Shown: positions 26,280-34,793, numbered from the stretch's first letter. The stretch: DNA of 41,043 nucleotides from Deltaproteobacteria bacterium (GCA_016234845.1 JACRNP010000033.1:1-41043), one strand, 5' to 3'. Notes: generated from the sequence alone by a model not told the origin. A program made the numbers and translations.

Positions 26280-28883
26280 TCACGAAACCGCGGAATTCTT
26301 CCCGCTCAGGAAGCGATCCAGGGCGACGCGGGCCCGGCCGAGCTCCTCCCGAACCGCTTCGAGGTACTCCCACCCGCTCCGTTCCAGCTCCGAAGCGCCG
26401 ATCCCCGAGAACCGGTCGCACGCCTCCATCAGCGCGTAGGCGCCGATCTGCCCGGAGTTCCCCTTCAGGGCGTGGGCGACCGTCCTCGCCTTCTCCACGT
26501 CGCATTCCGCGACCGCTTTCTCGAGGTCCCGCGTCCGCTCCCGCGCCCCTTTCAGGTAGGTCCACACGAGCCGGACCACGAAGTCGCTGTTTCCGCCCAG
26601 CTCCGCCAGCTCCCGCAGGATCTTCGGATCCAGGCACGGCGCGGCCTCCGGGGCCTTGACTCCCGCACGGCGCTCCGCGCTTCCCGCCTCCCCGTCCGGC
26701 CGGCGCGATTCCCCTTCCGGGACGCCGACCTCCTGCGGGTGACGCAGGGCCCCGGGGACGAGCTCCTCCAGCAGCTCGAACAGCTTCCGCGTGTCGATCG
26801 GCTTGGTGAGGCACGCCTCCATCCCGGCCTCCTCGCACTCCGCCCGCGCCTCGGGGGTGGCGTCCGCGGTGAGCGCCACGATCGGCATCCTGTGCCCCCC
26901 CCGGCTCATGAAACGGTACAGCTTCGCCGCCTCGACCCCGCCCATCGTCGGCATGTGAAGGTCCATGAGCGTGATGTCGAAGGAACGGGTCTTCAGCGCC
27001 TCGAGCGCCTGTTCGCCGTCGCCGGCCAGCGTCACCTCGTGGCCGGCCCGTTCCAGGATCTTGGAGATCACCATCTGGTTCGTCCGGTTGTCCTCCGCCA
27101 CCAAAACGCGCAGCTTCCTCCCCTCCGACTGCCGCTGGCGGTACCGCTCCGAGATGTTCCCGACCGAGGGGTCTCCGGCCGCCGCGTCCGGGCGGGACAG
27201 GTGGAGCGCGTTGAAGAGCATCGTCCGGTTCACCGGCGCCGGCAGGACGGCGCCGTACCCGATCCTCGCGAATTCGTCGGCGTCCTTCCACCCTTCCGTC
27301 ACCAGCACGAGCTGGGTCTGCTGCAGGGTGGGATCCGACCGGATGCCGCGCGCGAACCCTTCCAGAGCCATGTCGAGCCCCAGCTCCGCGACGACGACGA
27401 AGTCGAACGGGACCCCCACGTTCGCCGCCGACACCATCTGCGCGAACGCCTGTGCGGACCGGTCCACGGACACCGCCCGGACGCCCCACGTGGCGAGGTG
27501 GTCCCGGACCGACTCGGTGATGTCCGGGTCGGAGGAGACGATCAGCGACCTGCGCTCCGACAGCGCCGCGACCGCCGCGGCCTCCGCCTGTTCGACCCGC
27601 TGCTTCTGCATCTCGACCGTGAACCAGAAGGTGCTCCCCTGCCCGGGGACACTGCGAAGCCCGATGCTCCCCCCCATCAGCTCCACGATCTCCTTGGAGA
27701 TCGTCGTGCCCAGCCCGGTCCCGCCGTACCGGCGCGTGATCGAGTCGTCCGCCTGGGCGAACCGCTCGAAGATCCTCCGCTGCGCCTCCGGGGCGATCCC
27801 GATGCCGGTGTCGACCACCTCGAAACGCACCGTCGCGTGCCCGTGCGACTCCGACTCCAGCGCCACGCGCACGCCCACCTCCCCCTTTTCGGTGAACTTC
27901 ACCGCGTTCCCGAGGAGGTTGAGGAGCACCTGCCGAAGCAGGAGCGGATCCCCGCGGAGGAGGAACGGGACGTTGGCCGGAACGTGGCGGAACAGGTCGA
28001 GCCCCTTGGCCCGGGCCTGCGGCTCCATGATGGCGACGGTGTTCTTCACGAGCCCGTGGAGGTCGAAGTCGGACACCTGCACGGATACCTTCCCGGACTC
28101 GATCTTCGAGAGGTCGAGGACGTCCTGCATCAGGAAGAGGAGGGTGCGGGCGGAGGCGTCGACCGTCTTGGTGAGCTCCTCCTGCTCCGCGGTGAGCGGC
28201 GTCCCCTTCAGCAGGTCGATCAGCCCGATGATCCCGTTCAGCGGCGTCCGCATCTCGTGGCTCATGTTGGCGAGGAACCGGTTCTTGGCCTTGTTGGCGT
28301 CTTCGGCCCGCTGGCCGGCGGCCGTGAGCTTCTTGAGAAGCGCGGAAACGTACACCGGCAGCACGATCAGACCGATCAGCAGCCCGCCCCCCATGAGGTG
28401 CTTGTCCCGCCAGAATTCGTTCAGGGAGACGGCCACGCCGAACCCGATCGTCCCGATGACCGCGGAGACGAACAGGTACCTCCTCCCGTACCGGAACCCG
28501 TTGCCGAAGATCACCCAGAGCATGATCACGTAGAGGGGGGCGCTCGCCCCCCCGACGACCGACACGCCGTAGGCCGGAAGGCTCAGGTCCCCCACGATCC
28601 CGAGGTACCGGCGGGAGGGGGAGATCCCCGGTTCGATGGTGATCAGGAAGAAGAGGCCTACGGAGAAAACGTGGTAGAACGCCGAGGTCCAGAGGACGCG
28701 CTGCTCTTCCGGGGTGATCCGGCCGCCGTGCGTGACCTCCCAGTACACACACAGGTAGATGAAGACGATCCCCGTGATGACGACGCGGATCAGCGCCTGC
28801 TCGTGCTCCGAGTCCGGACGGCGGGACAGGTGTCCCCACGCCGTCTTGAACCTGCCGGCCAGTATCAGGCGCCAGAACCGCAA
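26280..28883 (-). CDS. rpfC: RpfC-type DSF sensor, hybrid histidine kinase with HPt
   Basis: An 867-residue inner-membrane sensor. The N-terminal part matches RpfC in detail: SRRPDSEHEQALIRVVIT, a short juxtamembrane opening, about five membrane helices (30-185) and IFGNGFRYGRRYL. Then HisKA with His209 in ANMSHEMRTPLNG, HATPase (NLLGNAVKFTEKG, DTGIGI, YGGTGLGTTIS), a degenerate receiver (445-565, acidic pocket incomplete), a true receiver with Asp641 in LMDLHMPTMGG, and a C-terminal HPt with His804 in AHALKGNSGQIGA. In Xanthomonas RpfC binds and restrains RpfF and passes phosphate to RpfG; no rpfG lies here. Start taken as the TTG at 28883, right after GGGGGTAGGGG. The additional degenerate receiver is unlike classical RpfC. 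Confidence 0.9.
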   Translation of the reverse strand: MRFWRLILAGRFKTAWGHLSRRPDSEHEQALIRVVITGIVFIYLCVYWEVTHGGRITPEEQRVLWTSAFYHVFSVGLFFLITIEPGISPSRRYLGIVGDLSLPAYGVSVVGGASAPLYVIMLWVIFGNGFRYGRRYLFVSAVIGTIGFGVAVSLNEFWRDKHLMGGGLLIGLIVLPVYVSALLKKLTAAGQRAEDANKAKNRFLANMSHEMRTPLNGIIGLIDLLKGTPLTAEQEELTKTVDASARTLLFLMQDVLDLSKIESGKVSVQVSDFDLHGLVKNTVAIMEPQARAKGLDLFRHVPANVPFLLRGDPLLLRQVLLNLLGNAVKFTEKGEVGVRVALESESHGHATVRFEVVDTGIGIAPEAQRRIFERFAQADDSITRRYGGTGLGTTISKEIVELMGGSIGLRSVPGQGSTFWFTVEMQKQRVEQAEAAAVAALSERRSLIVSSDPDITESVRDHLATWGVRAVSVDRSAQAFAQMVSAANVGVPFDFVVVAELGLDMALEGFARGIRSDPTLQQTQLVLVTEGWKDADEFARIGYGAVLPAPVNRTMLFNALHLSRPDAAAGDPSVGNISERYRQRQSEGRKLRVLVAEDNRTNQMVISKILERAGHEVTLAGDGEQALEALKTRSFDITLMDLHMPTMGGVEAAKLYRFMSRGGHRMPIVALTADATPEARAECEEAGMEACLTKPIDTRKLFELLEELVPGALRHPQEVGVPEGESRRPDGEAGSAERRAGVKAPEAAPCLDPKILRELAELGGNSDFVVRLVWTYLKGARERTRDLEKAVAECDVEKARTVAHALKGNSGQIGAYALMEACDRFSGIGASELERSGWEYLEAVREELGRARVALDRFLSGKNSAVS

Positions 28884-28927
28884 CCCCTACCCCCGCGGGC
28901 TCCGCTGACGGGAATCCACGGGGTATT

Positions 28928-28955
28928 TCATCGGATGGAAAAACGGAAAAGTTTA
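28928..28955 (-). promoter_or_regulatory. sigma-28-like promoter upstream of rpfC
   Basis: TAAACTTT (28955-28948), 12 nt, TCCGATGA (28935-28928): 7 of 8 and 6 of 8 matches to TAAAGTTT and GCCGATAA, with the same 12-nt spacer as the flgM promoter in this window. Predicted start near 28921, about 38 nt before the TTG at 28883. No better sigma-70 promoter was seen in this gap. Confidence 0.4.
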
Positions 28956-29011
28956 CCGGAAAATGTTGATTGCGGGAGAGCGGGCCGGCGGAAAATAAAA
29001 CGCGGCGGGGG

Positions 29012-31393
29012 TTACTCCACGACCACCCCTTCGTCGGCGATCCGGACCCTGACCGGGGCGCCGGCCGCCGCCTTGCGCGTCAGCTCTCCCGACGCGCTCA
29101 TCGCGCCGATGGCGCTTCCCACCCACCGGTCGATCGCCCGGGCGAGCTCCCGGACGCCGTACTCCGGACGGTACCCCTCGGAGGCGAGGAACGAAGCGGC
29201 GTCCTCGGACACGTCGAGGGAGACCCCGTGGTCCGCGAACAGGCTTTCGGAAAGGTCCCCGAGCCGGGCCGCCAGGACCTTCCGGACGTCCGCGGGATCC
29301 AGCGCCCGGAACACGATCTGCTCGTCCACCCGGTTCAGGAACTCGGGCCGGAACCGGCGCCGCGCCTCCGAGAGCGCCCCGGCCTCGGCGACGGACGGAT
29401 CGCCGGCCCCGAATCCCAACTCCTTCCGGACCCGGATGTTCCCCGTCATGATGAAGACGGCGTGGCGCGCGTCCGCGGTGTGCCCCTGCGCGTCGGTGAT
29501 CTTCCCCTCGTCGAACAGCTGGAGGAAGAGGTCGAAGACGCGCGGCGACGCCTTCTCCACCTCGTCGAGGAGGACCACGGAGTACGGCGTGGTGCGGAGG
29601 CGCGAGACGAGCTGCCCACCCTCTTCGTACCCCACGTACCCCGGCGCGGCCCCGATGAGGCGGGAAACGCTGACCTCCTCCTGGTACTCGGACATGTCGA
29701 GCCGGATGAAGGCGCGGTCGTCCGCGAACAGGTACTGCGCGATCCGCCGGGCGACTTCCGTCTTTCCCACCCCGGAGGGGCCGAGGAACAGGAACACGCC
29801 CATCGGGCGGCGCCGGTCGCCCAGCCCCGCGTGGGAGAGGACCAGGCGGCGGCACACCCGCGACACGGCCTGCTCCTGGCCGACGATGTGCCGGTTGAGG
29901 AAATCCTCGAGGCCCCGGACGCGGGACTCCGCGATCCCCCCCAGCCCGCCCCGCGCCACCTCCAGCGGGACCCCGGTCTTCTCCGCGACCACCCGCGCGA
30001 CGTATTCGGGCGTGACCACCGCGACCCCCGCCGGTTCGTGCCAATCCGGGTGCGCGGCGACGGTGAGCATCGGAACCCTGCACTCCGCGCACGCCCGGTC
30101 GAGCAGGTCGATCGCCTTGTCGGGAAGGAACCGCGTCGGCTCGAACCGGATCGCCAGGTCGACGGTCGCCTCCATCGCCTCGTCTGTGATCGTCACCCCG
30201 AAGTGGCGCTCGCGGTGCGCCCGCACTCCCTGCAGGATCTCGAGCGTCTCCTCCCGCCCCGGCTCGACGACCTGGATCGCCTGGAAGCGGCGCTCCAGCG
30301 CCGGGTCCTTCTCGACGCTGCGTCGGTACTCCGTGATCGTGGTCGCGCCGATGCACCGGAGCTCCCCGCGGGCCAGCGCCGGCTTCATGATGTTCCCGGC
30401 GTCCATCGGAGCGCCCTCGGCCCGTCCCGCTCCCGCCACCGTGTGGAACTCGTCGATGAAGAGGATCACCTCCGGGTGCGACCGCACCTCCTCGATCAGG
30501 CGGGTCAGCCGCTCCTCGAATTCGCCGCGGTACTTCGTCCCCGCGACCAGCTCCCCCATCGACAGCTCGACCAGCCGGCGCCCCGGGAGCACCTTCCGGT
30601 CCCGCCCCAGGGCGATCCGTTCCGCCAGCGCCTCGACGACCGCGGTCTTGCCGACCCCCGCCTCGCCGATCAGGACCGGGTTGTTCTTCGTGGGCATCAT
30701 CAGGACCTTGATGAGCTGGCGCAGGGCGTTGCGCGTCCGGTCGGAGTCCACGAACGGCAGCAGCCGTCCTTCCCGGGCGGCCCGGGTGATGTCCCTGCCG
30801 TACCGGTCGAGCAGGGGCGTGTCGGAGGACGGCGGCTCCTCCTCCCCCTCGCCCTGGGAGGCGATTCCCGCCTCCTCGCGCACGGGGGCCTGCCCCCTTC
30901 GCGGCTCCCGGTTCCCGAGGAGCTCCCGGCGCAGCAGCTCCGGGGCGACCCCCGCCCCGATCAGCACCGCCGAGATCACGGGGCCCGGATCCTCCATGAC
31001 GGCGGCCAGGAGGTGCCTCGCCGTGACCTCCGCGTCCGGTCCGGCGATCTCTTTCGCGCGGCGGAAGAACGCCTTGCACTCGTCGCTGCGGTGCACCACC
31101 GGCTCCACGTGGACCGCGTTTCCCGGGCGCAGCCGAGAACGGACCCCGCGCCGGAACGTCGCTCCCGTGAGGCCGAGCGGGACCAGCGCCCGCTCGATCG
31201 AATCCCCCTCGTCCCGGATCGCCTCCACGGGAATCGACTCGACGCGGGTGTACTTGAGGTAGTCGAGGACCTTCCGGAGGCTGCACAGGCCGATCAGCAG
31301 GTGCTCCCGCTCGATGAACGGGTGCCGCACCCGGGCGGCCTCAGACGCCCCGATCTCCCATGCCATCCGCGCGGCCTTGGTCACCCTGGTCAT
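29012..31393 (-). CDS. ClpA/ClpC-type AAA+ unfoldase
   Basis: A 793-residue double AAA+ ATPase. N-terminal Clp_N repeat region (1-160), an acidic linker, AAA1 with Walker A GEAGVGKT (243-250) and Walker B ILFIDEF, and AAA2 with Walker A GPSGVGKT (538-545), sensor and YGVRELARAI arginine finger region. No long coiled-coil middle domain lies between the modules, so it is not ClpB. The LGF triplet (KELGFG) after MTGNI could be the ClpP-docking loop, suggesting delivery of substrates to ClpP. Start at the ATG at 31393, 2 nt after the kinase stop, with CAGGG upstream. No clpS or clpP is adjacent. Confidence 0.88.
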   Translation of the reverse strand: MTRVTKAARMAWEIGASEAARVRHPFIEREHLLIGLCSLRKVLDYLKYTRVESIPVEAIRDEGDSIERALVPLGLTGATFRRGVRSRLRPGNAVHVEPVVHRSDECKAFFRRAKEIAGPDAEVTARHLLAAVMEDPGPVISAVLIGAGVAPELLRRELLGNREPRRGQAPVREEAGIASQGEGEEEPPSSDTPLLDRYGRDITRAAREGRLLPFVDSDRTRNALRQLIKVLMMPTKNNPVLIGEAGVGKTAVVEALAERIALGRDRKVLPGRRLVELSMGELVAGTKYRGEFEERLTRLIEEVRSHPEVILFIDEFHTVAGAGRAEGAPMDAGNIMKPALARGELRCIGATTITEYRRSVEKDPALERRFQAIQVVEPGREETLEILQGVRAHRERHFGVTITDEAMEATVDLAIRFEPTRFLPDKAIDLLDRACAECRVPMLTVAAHPDWHEPAGVAVVTPEYVARVVAEKTGVPLEVARGGLGGIAESRVRGLEDFLNRHIVGQEQAVSRVCRRLVLSHAGLGDRRRPMGVFLFLGPSGVGKTEVARRIAQYLFADDRAFIRLDMSEYQEEVSVSRLIGAAPGYVGYEEGGQLVSRLRTTPYSVVLLDEVEKASPRVFDLFLQLFDEGKITDAQGHTADARHAVFIMTGNIRVRKELGFGAGDPSVAEAGALSEARRRFRPEFLNRVDEQIVFRALDPADVRKVLAARLGDLSESLFADHGVSLDVSEDAASFLASEGYRPEYGVRELARAIDRWVGSAIGAMSASGELTRKAAAGAPVRVRIADEGVVVE

Positions 31394-31395
31394 GA

Positions 31396-32307
31396 TCAGA
31401 CCCTGAATTCGGTGAGGGAGCGGAACGCGGAGACGCGCAGTGCGATGTCCTCCTGCGACAGCTCCTCGAGGCGTCCGGTGCTGAACGCCTCCACCGTGAA
31501 CGAGGCGATCGCGCTGCCGTACATCGTGGCCAGGCGGTAATCCATCTCCGTGAGCGGCGCCCCGTCCCTCGACGCGAGGTACCCCATGAACCCGCCGGCG
31601 AAGCTGTCGCCCGCCCCCGTGGGGTCGAAGATGGTCTCCAGCGGATACGCCGGGGCGGCGAACAGCTCGCCGTCGGACAGGTGCAGGACCCCGTACTCCC
31701 CCCGCTTGATGACCACGCGCCCCGGCCCCATGTGCATCACCTTCCGGGCGGCCTTGACCAGGTTGAACTCCCCGGTGAGCTCCCGGATCTCCGCCTCGTT
31801 GATCACCACGATGTGGACGTTCCGGATCACTTCGCGGAGCAGCTGGGGGCTCTTGCCGATCCAGAAGTTCATCGTGTCGAGGGCGACGATCTTCGGGTCG
31901 CGCACCTGGGCGAGGATGTCGAGCTGGAGGCGCGGATCGATGTTCCCGAGGAACACGTACGGCGTGTCCCGCCACCCCGCCGGAAGGACCGGCGCGAAAT
32001 CCCGGAACACGTTCAGGTCGGTCCGCACCGTGTGCGCGGTGTTCAGGTCGAACTCGTAATACCCCTTCCAGTGGAACGTCTCGCCGTCGGCGACCTTCAG
32101 CCCCGAAAGGTCGATCCCGCGCGCGGAGAGCATGCCGATCGTCTCCTTCGGGAAATCTCGCCCCACCACGGAGACCAGCCGAACGGGCGCGAGGTAGCTG
32201 GCCGCCAGCGAAAAGTAGGTGGCGGACCCCCCGATCACGCGCTCGACCTCCCCGAACGGGGACTTGATGCTGTCGAACGCCATCGATCCAACGACGAGAA
32301 GGCTCAT
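31396..32307 (-). CDS. PfkB-family sugar kinase
   Basis: A 303-residue ribokinase-like enzyme that phosphorylates a sugar or nucleoside with ATP. It has the N-terminal GG pair (VIGGSATYFSLAASYL) and the anion-hole/catalytic motif DPTGAGDSFAGGFMGYLA near residue 243. VVINEAEIRELTGE marks the central domain. It lies 2 nt before the Clp ATPase gene, with which it is clearly cotranscribed. The substrate is not predictable by eye; the residues around the sugar site do not single out ribose, fructose or adenosine. Confidence 0.88.
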   Translation of the reverse strand: MSLLVVGSMAFDSIKSPFGEVERVIGGSATYFSLAASYLAPVRLVSVVGRDFPKETIGMLSARGIDLSGLKVADGETFHWKGYYEFDLNTAHTVRTDLNVFRDFAPVLPAGWRDTPYVFLGNIDPRLQLDILAQVRDPKIVALDTMNFWIGKSPQLLREVIRNVHIVVINEAEIRELTGEFNLVKAARKVMHMGPGRVVIKRGEYGVLHLSDGELFAAPAYPLETIFDPTGAGDSFAGGFMGYLASRDGAPLTEMDYRLATMYGSAIASFTVEAFSTGRLEELSQEDIALRVSAFRSLTEFRV

Positions 32308-32329
32308 CCCGGGCTCCCGGACGAAGGCG

Positions 32330-32335
32330 ATTATA
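32330..32335 (-). promoter_or_regulatory. TATAAT -10 box before the sugar kinase/Clp unit
   Basis: A perfect TATAAT on the minus strand 22 nt before the kinase ATG. No good -35 is found at 16-18 nt (GCGCTA at 17), so an activator may be needed. Confidence 0.35.
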
Positions 32336-32374
32336 AAACGACCCCCACATGATAGCGCAGGACGGGGGGCCCGG

Positions 32375-32998
32375 TCACTTGGAACCCCAGAGCTGCTTCA
32401 GCCGGGCGTCCCTCCCGCACGCCGCACGGTAGTACCGGTACCGGATCGGGTTCTTCCGGTAGTAATGCTGGTGGTACTCCTCCGCGGGCCAGAACTCGCC
32501 CGACGGGGAGATCCCGGTCACCACCTTTTCGGGGAACGGCTTCCTTTTCTCCAGATCGCGCAGCGACTCCTCCGCCGCACGCCGCTGTTCCTCCCCGTGG
32601 AAGAAGATCCCCGACCGGTACTGGTTCCCCACGTCGCAGAACTGGCGATCGGACGTGGTCGGGTCGATGTTGCGCCAGAACACCTCGAGCAGCTTCGCGT
32701 ACGGGATCTTCGCCGGATCGAACACCACCTGCACGGCCTCCGCGTGGCCGGTGCCCCCGGACGAAACCTCCTCGTAGGTCGGACTCTTCTTCCAACCGCC
32801 CGTGTAGCCGGAAGTCACCGAGACCACCCCCGCCAACTCGTCGAACGGATGTTCCATGCACCAGAAGCACCCTCCCGCGAAGGTGGCCTTCTCGAGTTTT
32901 CCGTCCGCGGCCCGGGCTTCCGCCGCGGGGGAAGCGGCCGCGAGGACGATTGCCAGAGGCGGAATCAGCGCCAGGATCCAGTGCCAATGCGGTTTCAT
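32375..32998 (-). CDS. msrA: peptide methionine-S-sulfoxide reductase, exported
   Basis: Reduces the S form of methionine sulfoxide in oxidised proteins. The 207-residue protein has a signal peptide (hydrophobic 7-25, cleavage near ARA-A at 30), so it works in the periplasm, unlike most MsrA. The catalytic cysteine is Cys44 in AGGCFWCMEHPF. Further family blocks are VTSGYTGG, YEEVSSGGTGHAEAVQV, QYRSGIFFH and EEYHQHYYRKN. A Cys near the C-terminus (AACGRD) may resolve the disulfide. It starts 28 nt after ctaB, with GGAGGAGAG upstream, and is probably the last gene of the oxidase-assembly unit, suiting a role in repairing oxidised periplasmic proteins during aerobic growth. Confidence 0.93.
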   Translation of the reverse strand: MKPHWHWILALIPPLAIVLAAASPAAEARAADGKLEKATFAGGCFWCMEHPFDELAGVVSVTSGYTGGWKKSPTYEEVSSGGTGHAEAVQVVFDPAKIPYAKLLEVFWRNIDPTTSDRQFCDVGNQYRSGIFFHGEEQRRAAEESLRDLEKRKPFPEKVVTGISPSGEFWPAEEYHQHYYRKNPIRYRYYRAACGRDARLKQLWGSK

Positions 32999-33026
32999 GT
33001 CGTTCTCTCCTCCGCGCGTTTCCTCC

Positions 33027-33935
33027 TTAGATGGCGGCGGGGAGGAGGAGATCCGCGAGCAGGGACGCCAGGACGAGGACGAGGTAGGCGATCGAGGCGG
33101 CGAACGCGCGTCCGTACCGGCGGGTGGAAACGGTGTCCCGGTAGAAGACGGCGAGGAAACCGGCGCCCAGGATCGCCGCCGCCCAGCCGAACCGGCCGGA
33201 CAGTCCCCCGAGCGCCCAGAGGGAAAGCGACACGGGCGGCAGCGCCGCGGCGTAGAGGAAGATCAGCACCTTGGTGTACGTCTCGCCGAACGCCACCGGG
33301 AGCACCGGCACGCCCGCGGCCCGGTACTCCTCCCCGTGCCGCAGCGCGAGCGCCCAGAAATGGGGCGGCTGCCACAGGACGAGGAAGAGGAAGAGGAGGA
33401 CTCCGTCGATCCCGAGGGAGGGTCGGACGGCGGCGTACCCGATCAGGACCGGCAGCGCGCCGGGGACCGCGCCGGGGATGGTCCCGTACGGCGACCGTCG
33501 CTTCCACACCAGCGTGTACAGGACGACGTAGCCGACGGCGGCGGCCGCCAGCAGGACGGAGACCGTCGGGTTGAGAAAGACGGCGGAGGCTCCGACCGAG
33601 GCGACGACCGCGGCGATCGCCACGCCGGCGGTCGTCGCGCGGCCGACCGAACGGAGCGCCCGGACGCGACCGGAGAGGCGGGGCATCTTCCGGTCCATCT
33701 CCTCGTCCAGGACCGTGTTCAGCGCCGCGGATCCCCCCGCGGCCCCGAGGATGCAGGACAGCGTCAGGGCGGCGACGCGGGCGTCGGGGAGGCCCCTCCG
33801 GGCGAGGACCATCCCGGCGAACCCGGCCAGGGTCACCGCGGCGACGATCCCCGGCTTGGCCAGCAGGGCGGCGGACGGTTTCAGAGGGGAGGAAGGGATA
33901 AGGCCGAACCTTCCGCCCGCACGGCGTTCACCCAC
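33027..33935 (-). CDS. ctaB: protoheme IX farnesyltransferase (heme O synthase)
   Basis: Adds a farnesyl group to heme b, giving heme O for the aa3 oxidase. It is a UbiA-family membrane enzyme with about eight helices; the metal/diphosphate motifs are NTVLDEEMDRKMPR and the second loop around LRHGEEYRAAGVPVLPV. YGTIPGAVPGALPVLIGY and WQPPHFWALA are typical of CtaB. Start uncertain: the GTG at 33935 is the nearest standard start in frame and gives 302 residues with a 55-nt overlap on ctaA; a CTG at 33884 would give 285 residues and overlap the ctaA stop by 4 nt as in other gene pairs here. Neither has a clear ribosome binding site. Confidence 0.9.
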   Translation of the reverse strand: MGERRAGGRFGLIPSSPLKPSAALLAKPGIVAAVTLAGFAGMVLARRGLPDARVAALTLSCILGAAGGSAALNTVLDEEMDRKMPRLSGRVRALRSVGRATTAGVAIAAVVASVGASAVFLNPTVSVLLAAAAVGYVVLYTLVWKRRSPYGTIPGAVPGALPVLIGYAAVRPSLGIDGVLLFLFLVLWQPPHFWALALRHGEEYRAAGVPVLPVAFGETYTKVLIFLYAAALPPVSLSLWALGGLSGRFGWAAAILGAGFLAVFYRDTVSTRRYGRAFAASIAYLVLVLASLLADLLLPAAI

Positions 33936-34756
33936 AGGTGGCCGAGGACCACGAGCATCCCGAGCGCCACGGCCAGGTGAAGCGCCGCGGCGGCGAAATG
34001 GAGCCGCGTGAGGACCACCGTCGCCCCGACCGCGATCTGGACGACCGACAGGAGCAGGAACGAAAGGGCCAGCCCGCGGTTCCCGCGCTGGCGCGCGTCC
34101 TTCCGGACGAAGAGGTAGAGCGACACCGCGGTCAGCAGGATCAGGCCGGCGACCAGCCGGTGGGAGAAGTGCGCCAGCACGGGCCAGGAGAAAAGCGGCG
34201 GGATCCATCGCCCCAGGCAGGTCGGAAAGTCGGGACAGGCGAGACCCGCCCCGAGGTGCCGGACGTACGCGCCCAGGGACGCCTGGGAGTAGACCAGCGC
34301 GGCCAGGCACAGGAAGACCGCGGCCGACCCGCGGAACGGGAGCGAGACGCGCCGGTACTCGCCGTCGAAGGTCATCATGCAGAACGCCAGGAGGAAGACG
34401 AGGAGCCCGGTCATGAAGTGGACCGTGGTGAGCTGCACCGGGATCTCGAGGAGAACGACCGCCCCCCCCATCGCGACCTCGGCGAGCAGGAGGAGCAGGG
34501 CCATGACGGGGATCAGCCTCGCCGCGCCGTCGTACCGCCGGTAGCGGCGGAGGGAAAGCGCGACCAGGAAGATCGAGGCGATCCCGGCGATCACCCGGTG
34601 GAGGAACTCCATGTAGATGTCCCACCGCAGGGGAGGGAGGACCTTTCCGTGGCACAGCGGCCAGTCCGGGCACGCGAGCCCGGCCTTCAGCCCCGCCACC
34701 AGGTTTCCCCACACCAGCAGCAGGAACAGCAGCCCCACGGTCGCGCGGCCGAGCAT
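33881..34756 (-). CDS. ctaA: heme A synthase (COX15/CtaA family)
   Basis: Oxidises the C8 methyl of heme O to a formyl group to make heme A. A 291-residue membrane protein with eight predicted helices in two four-helix halves, each with the expected features: Glu-His EFLHRVIAG and THVHF-like TTVHFMTG in the first half, AHFSHRLVAG and RLHFAAAALH in the second, plus two periplasmic Cys pairs (ACPDWPLC and ACPDFPTC). The ATG at 34756 has GGGGAGGGGG 7 nt upstream. It precedes ctaB in the same unit. Confidence 0.92.
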   Translation of the reverse strand: MLGRATVGLLFLLLVWGNLVAGLKAGLACPDWPLCHGKVLPPLRWDIYMEFLHRVIAGIASIFLVALSLRRYRRYDGAARLIPVMALLLLLAEVAMGGAVVLLEIPVQLTTVHFMTGLLVFLLAFCMMTFDGEYRRVSLPFRGSAAVFLCLAALVYSQASLGAYVRHLGAGLACPDFPTCLGRWIPPLFSWPVLAHFSHRLVAGLILLTAVSLYLFVRKDARQRGNRGLALSFLLLSVVQIAVGATVVLTRLHFAAAALHLAVALGMLVVLGHLWVNAVRAEGSALSLPPL

Positions 34757-34793
34757 CGGCGCACCCCCTCCCCGTTTCCGTCCGGATACGTGG

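Noticed and set aside
28980-29011. Terminator after the Clp gene
   Set aside because: The stretch has short T runs but no stem of useful length.
26472-31262. A plus-strand open frame of almost 1600 codons across rpfC and the Clp gene
   Set aside because: Low-complexity translation running opposite two well-marked genes; caused by rarity of stop codons in GC-rich DNA.
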